Part shown: piece by piece, positions 29,601 through 40,089 of the stretch
Position numbering within the stretch: the stretch's first letter is position 1
Layout: every line of letters starts with the position of its first letter
Assembly (NCBI GenBank): GCA_963693285.1
Contig: OY848924.1
Span: 2,222,144 to 2,286,143, forward strand
Source: Xestospongia muta
Taxonomy: Eukaryota; Porifera; Demospongiae; Haplosclerida; Petrosiidae
DNA: 64,000 nucleotides
Reading direction: 5' to 3'
Made by a program: the position numbers and the translations under genes
Notes under the pieces: model-generated
The model's database searches: none
What the model was told of the DNA's origin: nothing
Seen by the model: only the letters and a program-made list of their open reading frames with translations

Positions 29601-32600
29601 ACTCCTGTCAATACATATGTTTGCCTGTTATAATAATAATAGGCACCCTCTGACTTCATAATTAATTTTATGAGCACCTAATTAATTAAAATTGAAATAG
29701 ACTAAACTGTCTGTTGTAGGCTATAACAATTTATATTTTGTCAGTTCTGGACCAGCAGATGCAGCAAATACTCTTGATACCAAGAAATTTCGGCTTTTTA
29801 ATTAGTTACAATAACTTGCTACTCTTTAAAAGGGTAGAAAAACTGAATGAAAGACATTGAAATGACAATTTAGGATCACCAGTTGTGATAACAGTTGAAT
29901 AAGAATGCTAGTTCATGTTGTCTGTATCATGTTTACTGATAAAACTAAGAAAGTGATACTTTTATAGACATGATAGCCTATGACTACTTCATCTTTCTCA
30001 CTGCCGAACTGGTAAATTTTATTTAATCAGAATGTCACCTATTCACACAATTTCATATAATCATGTAAAGCAGATGACACCACAATTCAGGTGCCCTTTT
30101 CTTCTAAACTTTATTGTCCTACTCTAATAATAGTCACTTTGATTATAACATTATTTTAAGGTGTCCCTACATTAATATAACATGTAGTTATGAAAACTAT
30201 ACTAAATGTCTCAAATAAAGCTCATTAATATATTGTTGTTACTTAAAATAAACCACACCTACTACCGAGTTTTGTTATATGGAATTTTTTAATTTTTTAT
30301 CTGTTATACAGAGATGTCAGAAATGATATGACTGGAAAAGGAGTGACCTCACCACTTTCAACAGCCATGAATAAAAATCTTTCTTTGATTTACTTAGGTC
30401 AGTCTGTTATAATAAACCTTTTCACATTCAATTTTTGAGGCTTCAATATACAGTAGTTAGGACACAAACATAACAACTGTTGAACACTCATTCATAATGC
30501 TCATGTGTTTCTGGTATTAAACTAATTGGACCTTAATATCCTCTTGTTCATACTGAAATAAAGTTTTGAAAAGTAGCCCAGCTTTGCTTATGAATGACAA
30601 TAGACAAATTAGATATCTCCTGTACTAATATGTACAATTACCATGTTGTAGCTTCATTGGTAACATTATATTTTAATATTTCTAATATAAGCACCTCTCC
30701 AATATAAACAAAGTTCTGTCCATACATACATTTACCTGTTCTAATAATAAGCACATAATGGCTTCATAATTAATTTTACCAACTGTTTAATTAATTAGAA
30801 TTGAGATAAACTAAAGTTTCTGTTATGGACTAGAACAAATGTATTTGGCAGTTTTGGACTAAGAAAATGCATCAGAAACTTTTGACATAAAGGAGATCTG
30901 ATTTGTTAACTTAATAGAATACCTTGCTACTCTCTAAAAGAGTATAGCGCCAAAGTAAAAGACATCAAAATGACAATTTACTTTCAAAAGTTAGGGCAGG
31001 AATTATATAAGATTGTTGGTTCTTGTTGTCTGTATCATGTTTAGTGATTTACATGTACATGTATATTATTATAATATCTTGTACTGATATAATACATAAT
31101 AATAGTATTAAATACATGTACATGGACTGAATACAATACACACGTACATGGAAAATAAAGCATCTCTGCACATAATACAAACCTTGTTACAAATATTAGG
31201 GTCTGAATTAGCTGTTAAGAACACTTATTCATAATGCTCATGTGTTTCTGGTACTATTGTACAAATATTAAACCAGTAAGAAATTAATTTCCTCTTGTCA
31301 ACAGCAAAATAAAGTTTTGAAAAGTAGCCAAGCTTTGCTTATGAATGACAATAGAGAAATGAGATATCTCCTGTACTAATATGTACAATTACAACGTTGT
31401 AACTTTATTATTCACTGACTAGTGACTAAATGACTAAAACAACTCTTTATATATAGAATAGTCAAGAACTTTCTTCATACACACAATGTATATGATCATA
31501 AAATGTATAGTATAAAAACACGTGTGCTCATTGAAGTATATATAGTACACAATAAATATTGTATAGTGGCTTTGTGGATTAAACTACTGGTATCTACACA
31601 AAATATTACAATGTCTTAGTATGTTATTTATAAAAATTATTAGATGACAATGTCATCATAATTATCATGACATCTAGCTCTATAGGATTTTTATGACAAT
31701 CAAAATATTACACTTCACATAACACTGAGTATTATATGACTTATCATGAAAATATTATATTGTATCCACAAACTTGTCATTATCAAATTAATGACAACAA
31801 AACTATCTATTACTAGTTAACCATCATTTATTATTATAAGGTATTAACTTACTTCTTCATCCTGATAATTCACATTTGCCTTTTTTTGAATACTTTCTTT
31901 TACAATGTTTATTAGTCCTCTGCTTGCGGCTGCTAACATTATTTCATTCTAATAAATCATAACAAGTAAATACAAATAATATACATCATAATAAATACAA
32001 CAGTATATACAAGTGTTGAGTTTAATTACATAAAATTGTGACTAGTACAATAAACCACTAATTAATTTCCCAGTTCTTTATATATACATGCATTCTTCTA
32101 ATAATTATTGTATAAATGGTTGACACAAGTCTATCAGCTTTACTGAATACTTTGTCCTAAATCTCAATGATGGCTACACATTATTCTAAATGTACATGTA
32201 ATGATAGGATCTCTATTAAAATGATTATTGTGTCTGTTAGATGAACAGCTCCTGGTATTGATGTGGCATAAATTTTGGCTTCTAACAAGGTATGTTATGT
32301 TAATAAGGTAACAAACCATGCTTACTGTTTACTCCAATACATCATTAAAGTTAGTAGCATTATAGCTATAATTTAAAATACAACACTTGTAATGATTGAA
32401 TGTGGGTGTTGCTGCTACAAAACATAGTTGTTTAGTCAATCTGTGATAATTTCTTTCATAATTGTAATATGAAGGCAATTATTAACACTGTATGCTATAC
32501 CTTAGTATTACATAATATGCTTTAAACTAATGCTATAGTTAGTAGCTAGTAATAAGAAAGGTAGTATGGAGAAAACTAGACATAAACAATATATGTATTG

Positions 32601-33566
32601 ATATGTGTATTAGGACTTGGTAATAACTAGGAGACATTTTCATGTAGTATACAAGTATGTACATGTACATGATATCAATATAACAAACAAGTATTCTAGT
32701 AATTATAAATATTGACCTCAACTACATACTATACTTATATATACTTACATAATCGGGAGTAGCTCCTGCATTTTCAAAAATATGTGCTATTGTGTCATGA
32801 CCTTTGATGTAAGCTATAGTATGAGGTGTTGTATGAAGTAAATGTCCATACACAAACTATATAATGAACAAAGACATTTTAATACTTAAAATAAATCCAA
32901 TGACATATCTGTGTATACACAATACAAACACAGCTAAAAACAATTAATACTCATTAAATCTACATATTTTGAATTAATTACTAAGTTAGTAAACACAAAT
33001 AATAACAGACTAAATAATAAACTAATGAGATCTTACATCAGGATAACGACATTTGAAGTTTGCTCCATTCTGGAGTAATTGCTTCACATTTTCTACATTT
33101 CCATCGCTAGAAGACTCCCAAAGTTCATAGTCCTATATAATAATATAACAAGTCATTACATTTAAAAATAATAAATCATACAAACTAATAAAACTATAGA
33201 ACTAGTCAAATATATAATACACAAAGTGACAATATTTTACGATAAATGATTTTTGATTATTGAATGTCACTCTCAAATAATAGTCTTATCACTTGTTGAT
33301 CAATATTGATATAGATATTGTGGTTGATATTCAAGGAAATACAGTAGTTATATTATAATAAAACTAGAACTAGACAATAAAGGATACAACTAGTATTAAC
33401 AATACCAGACACTAGTCTACTATAAGAGTACTCACTTACTATATCATTATATTTATCATATAACATGTAATGTATTGATTGTACACTAACACATGTAGTA
33501 TAATGGATTAGTTAATAATATACTTACAATTCTTTTCTGCTCTCTCTCTAAACGTTGAGCTGCCAT
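599..33566 (-). CDS. Multi-exon ankyrin-repeat Roc-COR GTPase gene (whole span)
   Basis: Inferred gene model read right to left. Coding exons: 33528-33566 (start), 33037-33132, 32749-32856, 31853-31948, 29283-29381, thirteen array exons from 28787-28888 down to 14672-14773, 10799-10897, four array exons from 10303-10404 down to 6771-6872, and 599-2686. Each has an AG acceptor and a GT donor, mostly GTAAG, and is phase 0 at both ends; I found no stop or frameshift in any. The product would be about 1,460 residues: a short basic N-terminus, roughly 24 ankyrin-like repeats, then a Roc GTPase and COR-like region. In known families (DAPK1, LRRK2, MFHAS1) Roc-COR is a GTP-switched dimerising module, and ankyrin repeats bind protein partners. 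No kinase or LRR is seen in this gene. Which array exons are spliced together, and whether more exons lie left of 599, cannot be settled here. Confidence 0.75.
3438..3523 (+). pseudogene. Kinase N-lobe-like exon relic
   Basis: The plus strand reads VVEEDTFLGNVEAEIAAMKR followed by EKHP, then a GTAAGTG donor. The spacing of acidic and hydrophobic residues ending in HP resembles the alpha-C helix and following HPN turn of protein kinases, and it partly matches the kinase relic at 38068-38137 (EDELFIGNEI). There is no glycine loop or catalytic loop nearby. It is antisense to the ankyrin gene and probably a dead fragment; the kinase assignment is weak. Confidence 0.3.
3738..3905 (+). mobile_element. 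Ty3/gypsy retrotransposon pol fragment
   Basis: A 55-codon open stretch starting at an ATG contains GHPAIQSLNLVTCVYKV and then YPEIFKGLSKLKGNYTI before TAA. Invertebrate Ty3/gypsy pol proteins have the same arrangement in the linker before reverse transcriptase: a GRPAIE.L.LL segment, then YP.LF.GLG.L.GEY.I. No catalytic motif of protease, RT or integrase is present and no LTR was noticed. It is a short dead fragment lying antisense in an intron of the ankyrin gene. Confidence 0.6.
4250..6330. repeat. Segment X, copy 1 (paralogous to 12270-14220)
   Basis: About 2.1 kb of non-coding sequence that aligns along its length with 12270-14220, with diverged substitutions and indels. Shared landmarks include CAAACAAGCT near the left end, a run beginning GAGGGATATAGTGCTGAGAA, and many short GTTGCTATGGTAAC-like palindromes. 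It directly precedes the four-unit ankyrin array, just as copy 2 precedes the thirteen-unit array, so the whole module was probably duplicated. No gene is seen inside. Confidence 0.7.
6092..6105. promoter_or_regulatory. X-box-like palindrome in segment X
   Basis: GTTGCTATGGTAAC fits GTHNYYATRRNAAC fully. Another full match, GTTGCTATAATAAC, lies at 5699-5712. Imperfect relatives are scattered over 4.8-6.2 kb and 12.8-13.8 kb. They may be parts of an old repeat rather than regulatory sites. Confidence 0.3.
6771..6872 (-). CDS. Ankyrin exon, block 1 copy 1 (type A)
   Basis: A 34-codon, phase 0 exon coding one ankyrin repeat, beginning LGRTPAHLAAENGHADIVKL and ending VGQADVNTIDN. It has the TPxH turn, the GHADIV helix and the loop DVN of the family. 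It carries one residue more than the 33-residue consensus (GQADVN instead of GADVN). Acceptor TTTCTAG, donor GTAAG. Confidence 0.85.
7948..8049 (-). CDS. Ankyrin exon, block 1 copy 2 (type A)
   Basis: Same protein as the copy at 6771-6872, with a silent change in the Ile codon near the 3' end (ATT for ATC). Splice sites intact, 102 bp, phase 0. Confidence 0.85.
9126..9227 (-). CDS. Ankyrin exon, block 1 copy 3 (type A)
   Basis: Encodes the standard type A repeat without amino-acid changes; both splice sites intact. Its unit pairs with the one at 27610-27711 at an offset of 18,484 bp. Confidence 0.85.
10303..10404 (-). CDS. Ankyrin exon, block 1 copy 4 (type A)
   Basis: Standard type A repeat; splice sites intact. 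It is the array exon nearest the 99-bp variant exon in block 1 and pairs with 28787-28888 at an 18,484 bp offset. Confidence 0.85.
10799..10897 (-). CDS. Ankyrin variant exon, block 1 (33 aa)
   Basis: A 99-bp phase 0 exon for a consensus-length ankyrin repeat: DHQSALHYASSTGHIEIIQL, then LLTAKADPNICEK. Acceptor CTCTAG, donor GTTTGT. Different in sequence from the LGRTP exons. Its acceptor side resembles that of the Roc exon at 2686, which suggests common origin. Near-identical partner at 29283-29381. Confidence 0.85.
10898..12269. other. Intron next to the block 1 variant exon
   Basis: Non-coding. From the exon to 11954 it is nearly identical to 29382-30438; similarity stops sharply after 11954. 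Beyond that lies AT-rich sequence with a short plus-strand open stretch (12034-12279) that contains one hydrophobic segment but no recognisable domain. Confidence 0.6.
12270..14220. repeat. Segment X, copy 2 (paralogous to 4250-6330)
   Basis: Diverged second copy of segment X. Its right end (about 14090-14240) also keeps a decayed copy of the array intron (for example TTTGGTGTACATTCTA against TTTGGTATACATTCTA), so the ankyrin unit probably once extended here. It contains several imperfect GTTGCTATGGTAAC-like palindromes. No gene is seen. Confidence 0.65.
14672..14773 (-). CDS. Ankyrin exon, block 2 copy 1 (type A, RGRTP)
   Basis: Type A repeat whose first residue is Arg (AGA) instead of Leu, caused by a change beside the acceptor (TTTCTAG|AGAGGA). 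Otherwise standard. The following unit is shorter (1158 bp) than the others. Confidence 0.82.
15830..15934 (-). CDS. Ankyrin exon, block 2 copy 2 (type B)
   Basis: A 35-codon type B exon: LGRTPAHYAADNGHANIVKL, ending DVNIKDSF. Differs from type A at HY for HL, D for E, N for D and in the C-terminal loop. Identical protein to 19362-19466. Confidence 0.82.
17009..17110 (-). CDS. Ankyrin exon, block 2 copy 3 (type A, variant helix 1)
   Basis: Type A with LGRTSAHYAAKNGHAD at the start: Pro to Ser, Leu to Tyr and Glu to Lys changes in the first helix region. Splice sites intact. Confidence 0.82.
18187..18288 (-). CDS. Ankyrin exon, block 2 copy 4 (type A)
   Basis: Standard type A protein. First A member of the dimeric higher-order repeat. 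Confidence 0.82.
19362..19466 (-). CDS. Ankyrin exon, block 2 copy 5 (type B)
   Basis: Type B, same protein as 15830-15934 (AHYAADNGHANIV). Confidence 0.82.
20542..20643 (-). CDS. Ankyrin exon, block 2 copy 6 (type A, LGHTP)
   Basis: Type A with Arg3 changed to His (CGT to CAT). The same change occurs at 25254-25355, so it was probably spread by duplication or conversion. Confidence 0.82.
21717..21821 (-). CDS. Ankyrin exon, block 2 copy 7 (type B, TTAHL)
   Basis: Type B with LGRTTAHLAAENGHAD and GQVDVN: Pro to Thr in the TPxH turn and Ala to Val before DVN. Its first half matches type A, its tail type B, so it looks like a conversion mosaic. Confidence 0.82.
22898..22999 (-). CDS. Ankyrin exon, block 2 copy 8 (type A)
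   Basis: Standard type A protein with intact splice sites. Confidence 0.82.
24073..24177 (-). CDS. Ankyrin exon, block 2 copy 9 (type B, most altered)
   Basis: Begins LGSTTAHLAAENGHADSVKL, ends DVNIKDSF. Carries Arg3Ser, Pro5Thr, Ile17Ser and the GQVDVN change, the most substituted member of the array, yet still open and spliceable. Confidence 0.82.
25254..25355 (-). CDS. Ankyrin exon, block 2 copy 10 (type A, LGHTP)
   Basis: Type A with the Arg3His change shared with 20542-20643. Confidence 0.82.
26429..26533 (-). CDS. Ankyrin exon, block 2 copy 11 (type B)
   Basis: Type B tail (NIKDSF) with LGRTPAHLAAENGHAD at the start and GQVDVN. Its right edge marks the left limit of the 18,484-bp-offset duplication: beyond it the sequence follows 8050 onward. 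Confidence 0.82.
27610..27711 (-). CDS. Ankyrin exon, block 2 copy 12 (type A)
   Basis: Standard type A; near-identical unit partner of 9126-9227. Confidence 0.82.
28787..28888 (-). CDS. Ankyrin exon, block 2 copy 13 (type A)
   Basis: Standard type A; first of the LGRTP array exons to be transcribed. The intron to its right is more diverged than other copies. Confidence 0.82.
29283..29381 (-). CDS. Ankyrin variant exon, block 2 (33 aa)
   Basis: Same exon as 10799-10897 except for the first residues (YHRSALHY instead of DHQSALHY). 99 bp, phase 0, acceptor CTCTAG, donor GTTTGT. Confidence 0.84.
29382..31852. other. Intron with layered old duplications
   Basis: 29382-30438 copies 10898-11954. 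30690-31020 is an older, more diverged copy of the same intron. 30483-30680 and 31220-31412 are local duplicates of each other. No complete exon is seen; a broken variant ankyrin exon is listed separately. Confidence 0.6.
31183..31220 (-). pseudogene. Truncated ankyrin variant exon
   Basis: The 3' part of a third variant exon: LTANSDPNICNK followed by the same GTTTGT donor. The 5' two-thirds is replaced by unrelated sequence that recurs at 30483, so the exon has no acceptor and cannot be used. Confidence 0.6.
31853..31948 (-). CDS. Divergent ankyrin exon 4 of the gene
   Basis: A 32-codon phase 0 exon (acceptor TTATTAG, donor GTAAG): NEIMLAAASRGLINIVKESI followed by QKKANVNYQDEE. The LAAASRG, IV and ANVN positions match an ankyrin repeat. 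Unique in the window, unlike the array exons. Confidence 0.75.
32749..32856 (-). CDS. Divergent ankyrin exon 3 of the gene
   Basis: A 36-codon phase 0 exon: starts FVYGHLLHTTPHTIAYIKGH, then DTIAHIFENAGATPDY. Recognisable ankyrin elements are TPHTIA (for TPLHLA), KGHDTIA and NAGA. Acceptor ATATAG, donor GTAAG. Confidence 0.75.
33037..33132 (-). CDS. Divergent ankyrin exon 2 of the gene
   Basis: A 32-codon phase 0 exon: DYELWESSSDGNVENVKQLL followed by QNGANFKCRYPD, matching the second half of an ankyrin repeat well (DGNVENVKQLLQNGAN). It looks like the N-terminal capping repeat. Acceptor ATATAG, donor GTAAGA. Confidence 0.78.
33528..33566 (-). CDS. First coding exon (MAAQRLEREQKRI)
   Basis: Thirteen codons from an ATG, then a GTAAGT donor. 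The peptide is short, charged and helical; no signal peptide. I chose this ATG because it leaves phase 0, matching the next exon, and no in-frame ATG precedes it in the nearby leader. A short inverted repeat (GCCAGC...GCTGGC) lies at about 33574-33590 in the leader. Confidence 0.65.
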
Positions 33567-35980
33567 TGTCAGCCAGCAGGGGCTGGCAGCCCTTGCCTGG
33601 TACTGTTAAGTTAGTTTAGTTCTATAATAGAACATTAGATATCAATGTACATATATCAGCTATACTATAATGTATTATATATATCACTTTATATAACAAA
33701 GAGAATGTTTTCTTTATTTATTGTTGAATTAAAATCATATACAACATGATCATGACAACAATTCAATATCATCTTATGAGATCAAGTACAGCAATAAATG
33801 GTTTCTTTTTCCAGATGACGCTTCATAACTGATATGTCAGTTAGGATCGCATTTTGTTTTTTGAGGGTGAGCCTGAGCGAGCTGCACATTTGTCACGTCA
33901 ATAGGATAATTTGACAATGTACGTACGTCATTCCGTAATACTCTAATTTAGCGTTAAATAATTCTAGAATAATGAAAAATTTATGAAGATTACGGCTTGC
34001 TTCAGGTGCAACAAAAAGGGCTGTATAAAGGCTATGTCTGCAGTAAAAGTGGACGATTTGTACCAGCTGCTTGCCAAGCCGTCTTAGTTCCTGTGCTAAC
34101 ACGCAAATATCTGCCTCTAGTGTTTTTCAGTTATAAGGGACTAGGTACGCACTCAATCATACAGAGTTATTACTAATGGAGCACCATACAGTTTTATATA
34201 TCATCTTCTAATGCATTAATGGCGCTGGACTATGACATCTTAAAAAACTACAGATGTATGGCTTGTTCTGCTAACACATTAGAGTGTATTGTTTTAGGAT
34301 TTAGAGATAAGGATTGGTTTAATGACAAGTTATTTTGGCAAGTTTTCTTATAGAATCTGCAAATATATAACATCTGCTGCTATGGTTTAGTTTAGGTCTA
34401 GTCAGTGAACTATAGGGAGTGTTATCTCTTCACTCTAAATGCTAAACATTTGGTATTAAAGTATGTGGACAAACGTTTAGACTGTTCACTGCATGAAAGG
34501 TCCCTTTGAGCTTACATATTGTCATGTATTGCAAAAAAGAGTATAACCCTTTCTTCTGCTGTAAAAGAATGTCAATAGTCTCTCCGTGTTAGTAAAGCTA
34601 ATAAGCTGATCTTAATGCACAAAGCATTTACACAGCATATCTAAAGCAGTAATTGAAATCAAGCAAGAGTTTTCAAGCTTTAGATCTGGGACATTCAGAC
34701 AATACAAATTAACATTTAACACTTAAGGTTTACATGCTAGAGATCAAAATATCCTAATCTTAGACTGTCCCACTGAACTTTATACACCACTGGTCTGCAA
34801 CACTTGACATATAAATCATATACAACATTATCTTGGTGCATTGGTGCATGTTTGCAACCTATGAATAAACAACTGGAACATGAAAATATATTCAGTAGTT
34901 CCTGTGCAATTTTTGACATGAGTCAATAAATTTAAAGATGTTAGACCAATGCATGTGCCACCGCATGATTACCTACTAGAGTATTTCTTTAAACAAGAAC
35001 TACATACTGACAAAACCATTCACTTACTTACCACTGGGAGGAGGGTCTGATTACAATAGAAGCATCTGTATGCTGACACATACATGTATATAAGTATATC
35101 ATAATATTATAATCTATATTTTTGTCTAATTAGCAATGTAGATATCAGTAACAAATACTGCTTTCTTTACTTACATCAATTAGATCACACTCTTCAATTC
35201 AAAGTCTTCTTTGTCAAAAGTATTTTGTGTGTGGTATAGAATTTATCATCACATGATGGCATGATGCAGTGTGGGTGGAACATAAATGGGTTTCGAAATA
35301 CTAGCATTATTTACATAACAATACAATTGAATATATTCATGATTTTAACAATGAAATAGTATCACCTGGTGTTAATATCCACACTAATACTTGTATGGTT
35401 GTAATACCATCCCTACAGAGGTCTCACAAATACATGCATCATAATATAAACCATCTTAATAGTTATACAGTTACCTAAGATATTGTCAAGACTAATAGTT
35501 TAGTATTGATGTCTTTGAACATATAACATACTTTATTTTCCTTTAAAAATGAAAAGGATTAATATAAAATTACATAAAAATAATTAAGATCTGTTTGAAT
35601 TGGCAAACTATAATTTCAGAACATATTAATTCGAAAAGAAGTGTTATTTGGTACATCCATAGAGAATATTAATAACATCCATCCGTTGTGTTTCCTGTAA
35701 ACTCAATAAAATGTTTAGCAAATAATAATGAAAAAAATACGATTATTAAATTAATCACTGATCACAATTTCATTATTTGAGCTTCTTTGTCATCTTTATT
35801 ATTACTATTATTAGAGAGCAAGATAGTATAACAAAATGAACAAAAGAAGATAAAAAGAGATTTATTATGTATGGTTGTGATACTTAACAACACTCACAAG
35901 ACATTTCATAGTAAAACAAGCAGCATATGATCTCTGTTAGTTACAGCCATAAATGATAACCTTTGAAAATTTAGACGATA

Positions 35981-36000
<20 letters not shown>
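33567..36000. other. Upstream region of the ankyrin gene
   Basis: Leader and probable promoter of the ankyrin gene lie just right of 33566, but I see no TATA box I would defend. Two minus-strand open stretches (33893-34102 and 34737-34919, each 60-69 codons) have protein-like composition but no known domain and no matching splice model. They may be exons or relics of an unknown gene. Confidence 0.3.
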
Positions 36001-36020
<20 letters not shown>

Positions 36021-36022
36021 AA
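35979..36022. repeat. AT then GA microsatellite
   Basis: A short (AT)n run passes directly into (GA)n. Confidence 0.85.
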
Positions 36023-38060
36023 GAAATTAATAACTAATTTAGTTGTGTTTATAATCACAATCTATGCATGATCATTCACACACATCATTCTAATGTTTGT
36101 CAGAATATTATGTGATACTGTCACAAAGTCATAGATTAGATTTTAAAATATCAAAAAGCTGCAGGTTAGACTTTTCCTCTTTTCTCTTTGACAAACATAA
36201 ATTCTTTCCTTTATATAAATCACAGACATTTATATATGTCAGGGCTACATAATAAAGAAACATACTAAATTATACACAAATAGAGGCTAAGGGTCATTTT
36301 TACCAAATGAAATACTATGTATTTACAAAGAACTCTTCTATACATAATAGCAATAAAATACCATTCTCAGTTTGGTGTCAGGTAAGACCTACCACCCATT
36401 TGGGACTAAAACAATATGTTTTTTAAAATTCATAGAAATAAGATTAAATTTTGTTACTTTGAGCGCTAAAGACCACACAGCCAGAAGATGCACTGGGCTA
36501 TACCATTGATTTTTAATAAGATGGTTCTGTTTGCTTGCATGTAAATGTGGTCTATAAGTTGTATAATTAATTATAGGGTTTTTCAACTTGACAATCATTG
36601 CATTGTTTCATACAAGTCATGTTAATTGTTCTATTAACAATAGCAACTATAATAGTTACGACTTACTAAATATTACAAATAACTATTATTACTTTTCTAA
36701 AAGCTCTATCACAACCTTTATGACTTTTGTAATGATACAATGGAATAACCTTATCTTTGCAACATTAATGTTCCAAACACAAATTTGATTAAAACATTGT
36801 TAATTCTCACCTGCAACTCTGATTGGACAAAGGTTACAGTACTTGCTCTGAGTCCATCTGTCTGTTAAGTTCTTGTATCCACACATATTTGACAGATAAT
36901 AACATATCATGTGATTATTGTTATTTGCGTGTTCTTTATCATTTGACTGAGCTATTTTGTGTTACAACTTCAAGTAACTTAAATAAATTTCCTTAAAGAA
37001 TTGTTAGTTTTGAGAAACAAAACTGTTTATGTCACATTTAATGTAGGTGCCATCATAGTGTGCATATTTGCATAGATATTATGATATTGTGTAGTTTTAA
37101 CAACCTTTGTTACCTATTTTATTAACCATGTATTCATGTCATGGTAATGATCAGTGGGATATCTCATTAACTATGAGGTGACAATTAGTCCTTATAAAAT
37201 GATTGTATATGGAGAACACATGTAAATATCAGACTCATGATCACATGTGGCAAGAGTAGCATAAATCATGACTGCTGTTTTTCTAAACTAGACAAAGCTG
37301 TTGCTTGTTAGTGTCAGTAATAAATACAGCAATAAAATGTATATTAAAGCTATATACAGTATGTACCATATTCGAGTCAAGAAGTTATCCTTTCTATATG
37401 AATCTCTATTTGGTTTGCTGATGTCTAAAGTGAATTCTTAGTCTTTTCTTGCCTAGCAGCAGATATTAAATACACACCTTTCATTTTTTGTACAAATGTT
37501 TCTTTAAAGATGCTCCTTTCTTCACTAACTTTTATTTTTACTAAATACCTGTTAGCTTTAGTCATGGTATGAAAAGAAATCCTCTTTTGTGTAGTCTACA
37601 TGTACAAGAGAATAGCAACATTATTGTTGCACTGACATGTTTAATAAGTGACTTGGTTTATGTTATATTCTGTATCTAAGAGACTCTAACTCCTACGGCT
37701 AAACGTATAGAAGTCAACATTAATTAAACAATAATATTATTAGCAACTATCTGTGTGTTCTTGTACATTGTATAAATTTATCTCAACATACCACGTGTCT
37801 CTCAATTCAAATTGATCATTTCATCTTTTCTTCAAGATGAGAGTAAATGACTACTTGCTACCTACAGATTACTACCTACAGATTTTCAACTAGTGATTCA
37901 TTAAAACAATTGGCCTTTGTCTTACTTTTCCCATCTACTGAATTATGTCAAAAGAAGCCAGTAGAAATTTATATCTGATCTTCATAATGTAATCTGAAAA
38001 TATACACATACAATAAATAAATATATGTATATTTTAAAATTTAAGTCAGTTGCATTTGTT
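36023..38060. other. No gene recognised
   Basis: AT-rich sequence. Open stretches at 36389-36598 (minus) and 36588-36788 (plus) are short, low in complexity and overlap in opposite directions; nothing supports coding. Confidence 0.4.
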
Positions 38061-38067
38061 TTTCCAG

Positions 38068-39230
38068 TTGCAATGAAAACTACAATGTATAAGTGCAGTT
38101 GAGAGGATGAGTTGTTTATTGGCAATGAAATTTTTAGGTAAGTTTCATTTGTATTTTTAGCTAAATCATTGCATTAACTTTACTTACTTTCATTTCATGT
38201 AGATATCACTCATCTTGACAATGTCACTGAGAGAGAAAACAATCTGGCAAGTTTGTATTTGAGAGGTGGGGTTTATAAAGATAATTAAAAGGCGGAGCTT
38301 ATGATCTTGAAAGAAAAGTGAAGACATCCATGTGCAGCCCTAAAGGAGAGATGAGCCAATTGGACCTCGTGTGTCAATATTGCTAGTTTCAATTCAATAT
38401 AAACCCAAGGAAGAGATTTTGTAATAGAATTAACTAACATTTGGCATCATCAAGGCACAAGAAGCTGATAAACAGTTACTGAAATAACAACTAATATCTA
38501 CTTAGATAATGTGGAGTATATAACATTATATCTTGTATTTGTTTGGATGATTAATTTCACATTAAATTGTAGCACTTTTTTTAATACTGTAAACATGAAA
38601 TTTGAAATGTTTCATAGACTATGTCTGTACTACTAAAATTAGTGTTACAATTTGTTGTGAAATTAATTTGTGACATTAACTCTAGAGTCTATGATTTGTT
38701 CTTAAAAAACTAGTTTATTCCTATAAGTACTACTAGTAATCTTATTCATAATATGACTTGTTAGGAATTAACTATGTTAGACAACTTGGAATTTAATCCT
38801 GTAGTAGTAATGAGGACACCTCTATATTATGGCTGTGGTCTTATATTGTCCATAATACAGTAGTGTTATTTTACACTGTAGTATGTTATATTGGTATGCA
38901 AACGTTTGCTGAAATGTAAGCTGAGGTTTTTATTGCATTATTTTTCGTATGTAGGCAAAAATGTACAATTTAAATAAGTAATGAGAGAGACAAAGGGAAA
39001 GAGGTGAAAGAAATGTGCCTCTAATCACTTCAACTATTATTACAAATGTTGGCATATAAGCTTCCTTTAAGCTGTCTAGTAACTATTTTACATATTTAAC
39101 ATTTTTTCTCATTTTAGGACTACTTATATCAGATACTTTTTGGAAGCATTCTAATGACATTATCCATTGTGACTTGAAGCCACCAAATATTCTCATCAGT
39201 CAAGGAGTTAGCTATCACATGTACAAGTGA
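38068..39230 (+). pseudogene. Protein-kinase pseudogene
   Basis: Two kinase exons remain. At 38068-38137, after a TTTCCAG acceptor, the frame reads VAMKTT, then an in-frame TGA, then EDELFIGNEI and a GTAAGT donor: the beta-3 lysine strand and alpha-C glutamate region. At 39118-39230, after a TTTTAG acceptor, it reads HSNDIIHCDLKPPNILIS, the catalytic loop (HxDLKPxN), but needs a one-base shift relative to the exon's start. No glycine loop, DFG or C-lobe exon was found. The stop, the shift and the missing exons make it non-functional. Family cannot be fixed; HCDLKPPNIL suits Ser/Thr or TKL kinases. Confidence 0.65.
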
Positions 39231-40089
39231 AATTTGTGTGTGTGTTATGTTATTGTGCATGTTGTATGTATGTTCTCCTATTAATCACTTGTGTATAACA
39301 GAATCCAACAATGCCTAACTAGTATTGACAAAGCCTTCCAGTATTACTACACAGACACACATGTACATATATCATGGATAGCAGTATTAATCTAGTACAC
39401 TTCATTATGAAGTGCTGTAACACTGCAATCTTTAACTAATTCAGTACATTATATAACAAAAAATCACATACTTTTGTGTTTTCAATAAAGAAATAAAGAA
39501 CCCTATTTAGTAATAGATGATGTATTAGTTAGTATTAAGATGGAGTAAAATTAGATTGTGTTGATCAATATTTAGTTTTCATAGTAAAATAAAATAATAG
39601 AAAATATTTTAAAAGAAGACCTTGAATTTGCATACACAATCAGTTCATCAAAAAACTCTCTGGCACTCAGTATATTTGATATAGGTTGCTTCATGGTTTC
39701 CTAGCTAGCCACATGAAGGAGAAGTAGGTTGGAGTGTCATGATGTTATCACAACTAATATTAGACTCAATATTGCTATGAGAGTGAAATACTTTGTATAT
39801 AATTAATGTTGGTGACAGGTTGCCCTGTTGAACTGCAACAGATGTAAAGCTACATTTATTAATTCTATTTAAACTCGTGTTTGTTGATTGTTAGCACTGT
39901 TTGGAGTTTTGGGATTTTTCTTGAAGGTTTCTGTATCAGTGTCACTGTATAATAGATACTATTTATGATTACTTTTACTACTACTTGTTATAATGATGAA
40001 TTCCTGGTAGAAATTAACTTCTTGTACTGGTACCCTGTTGTTGCTATAGCTGGCTTGTGTTAACTTCTCTCACTCCCTTCCCTCCCTCC

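Noticed and set aside
33893..34919. Protein genes from two minus-strand open frames
   Set aside because: Composition is plausible but there is no domain, no joining splice model, and a competing plus-strand frame over the first one.
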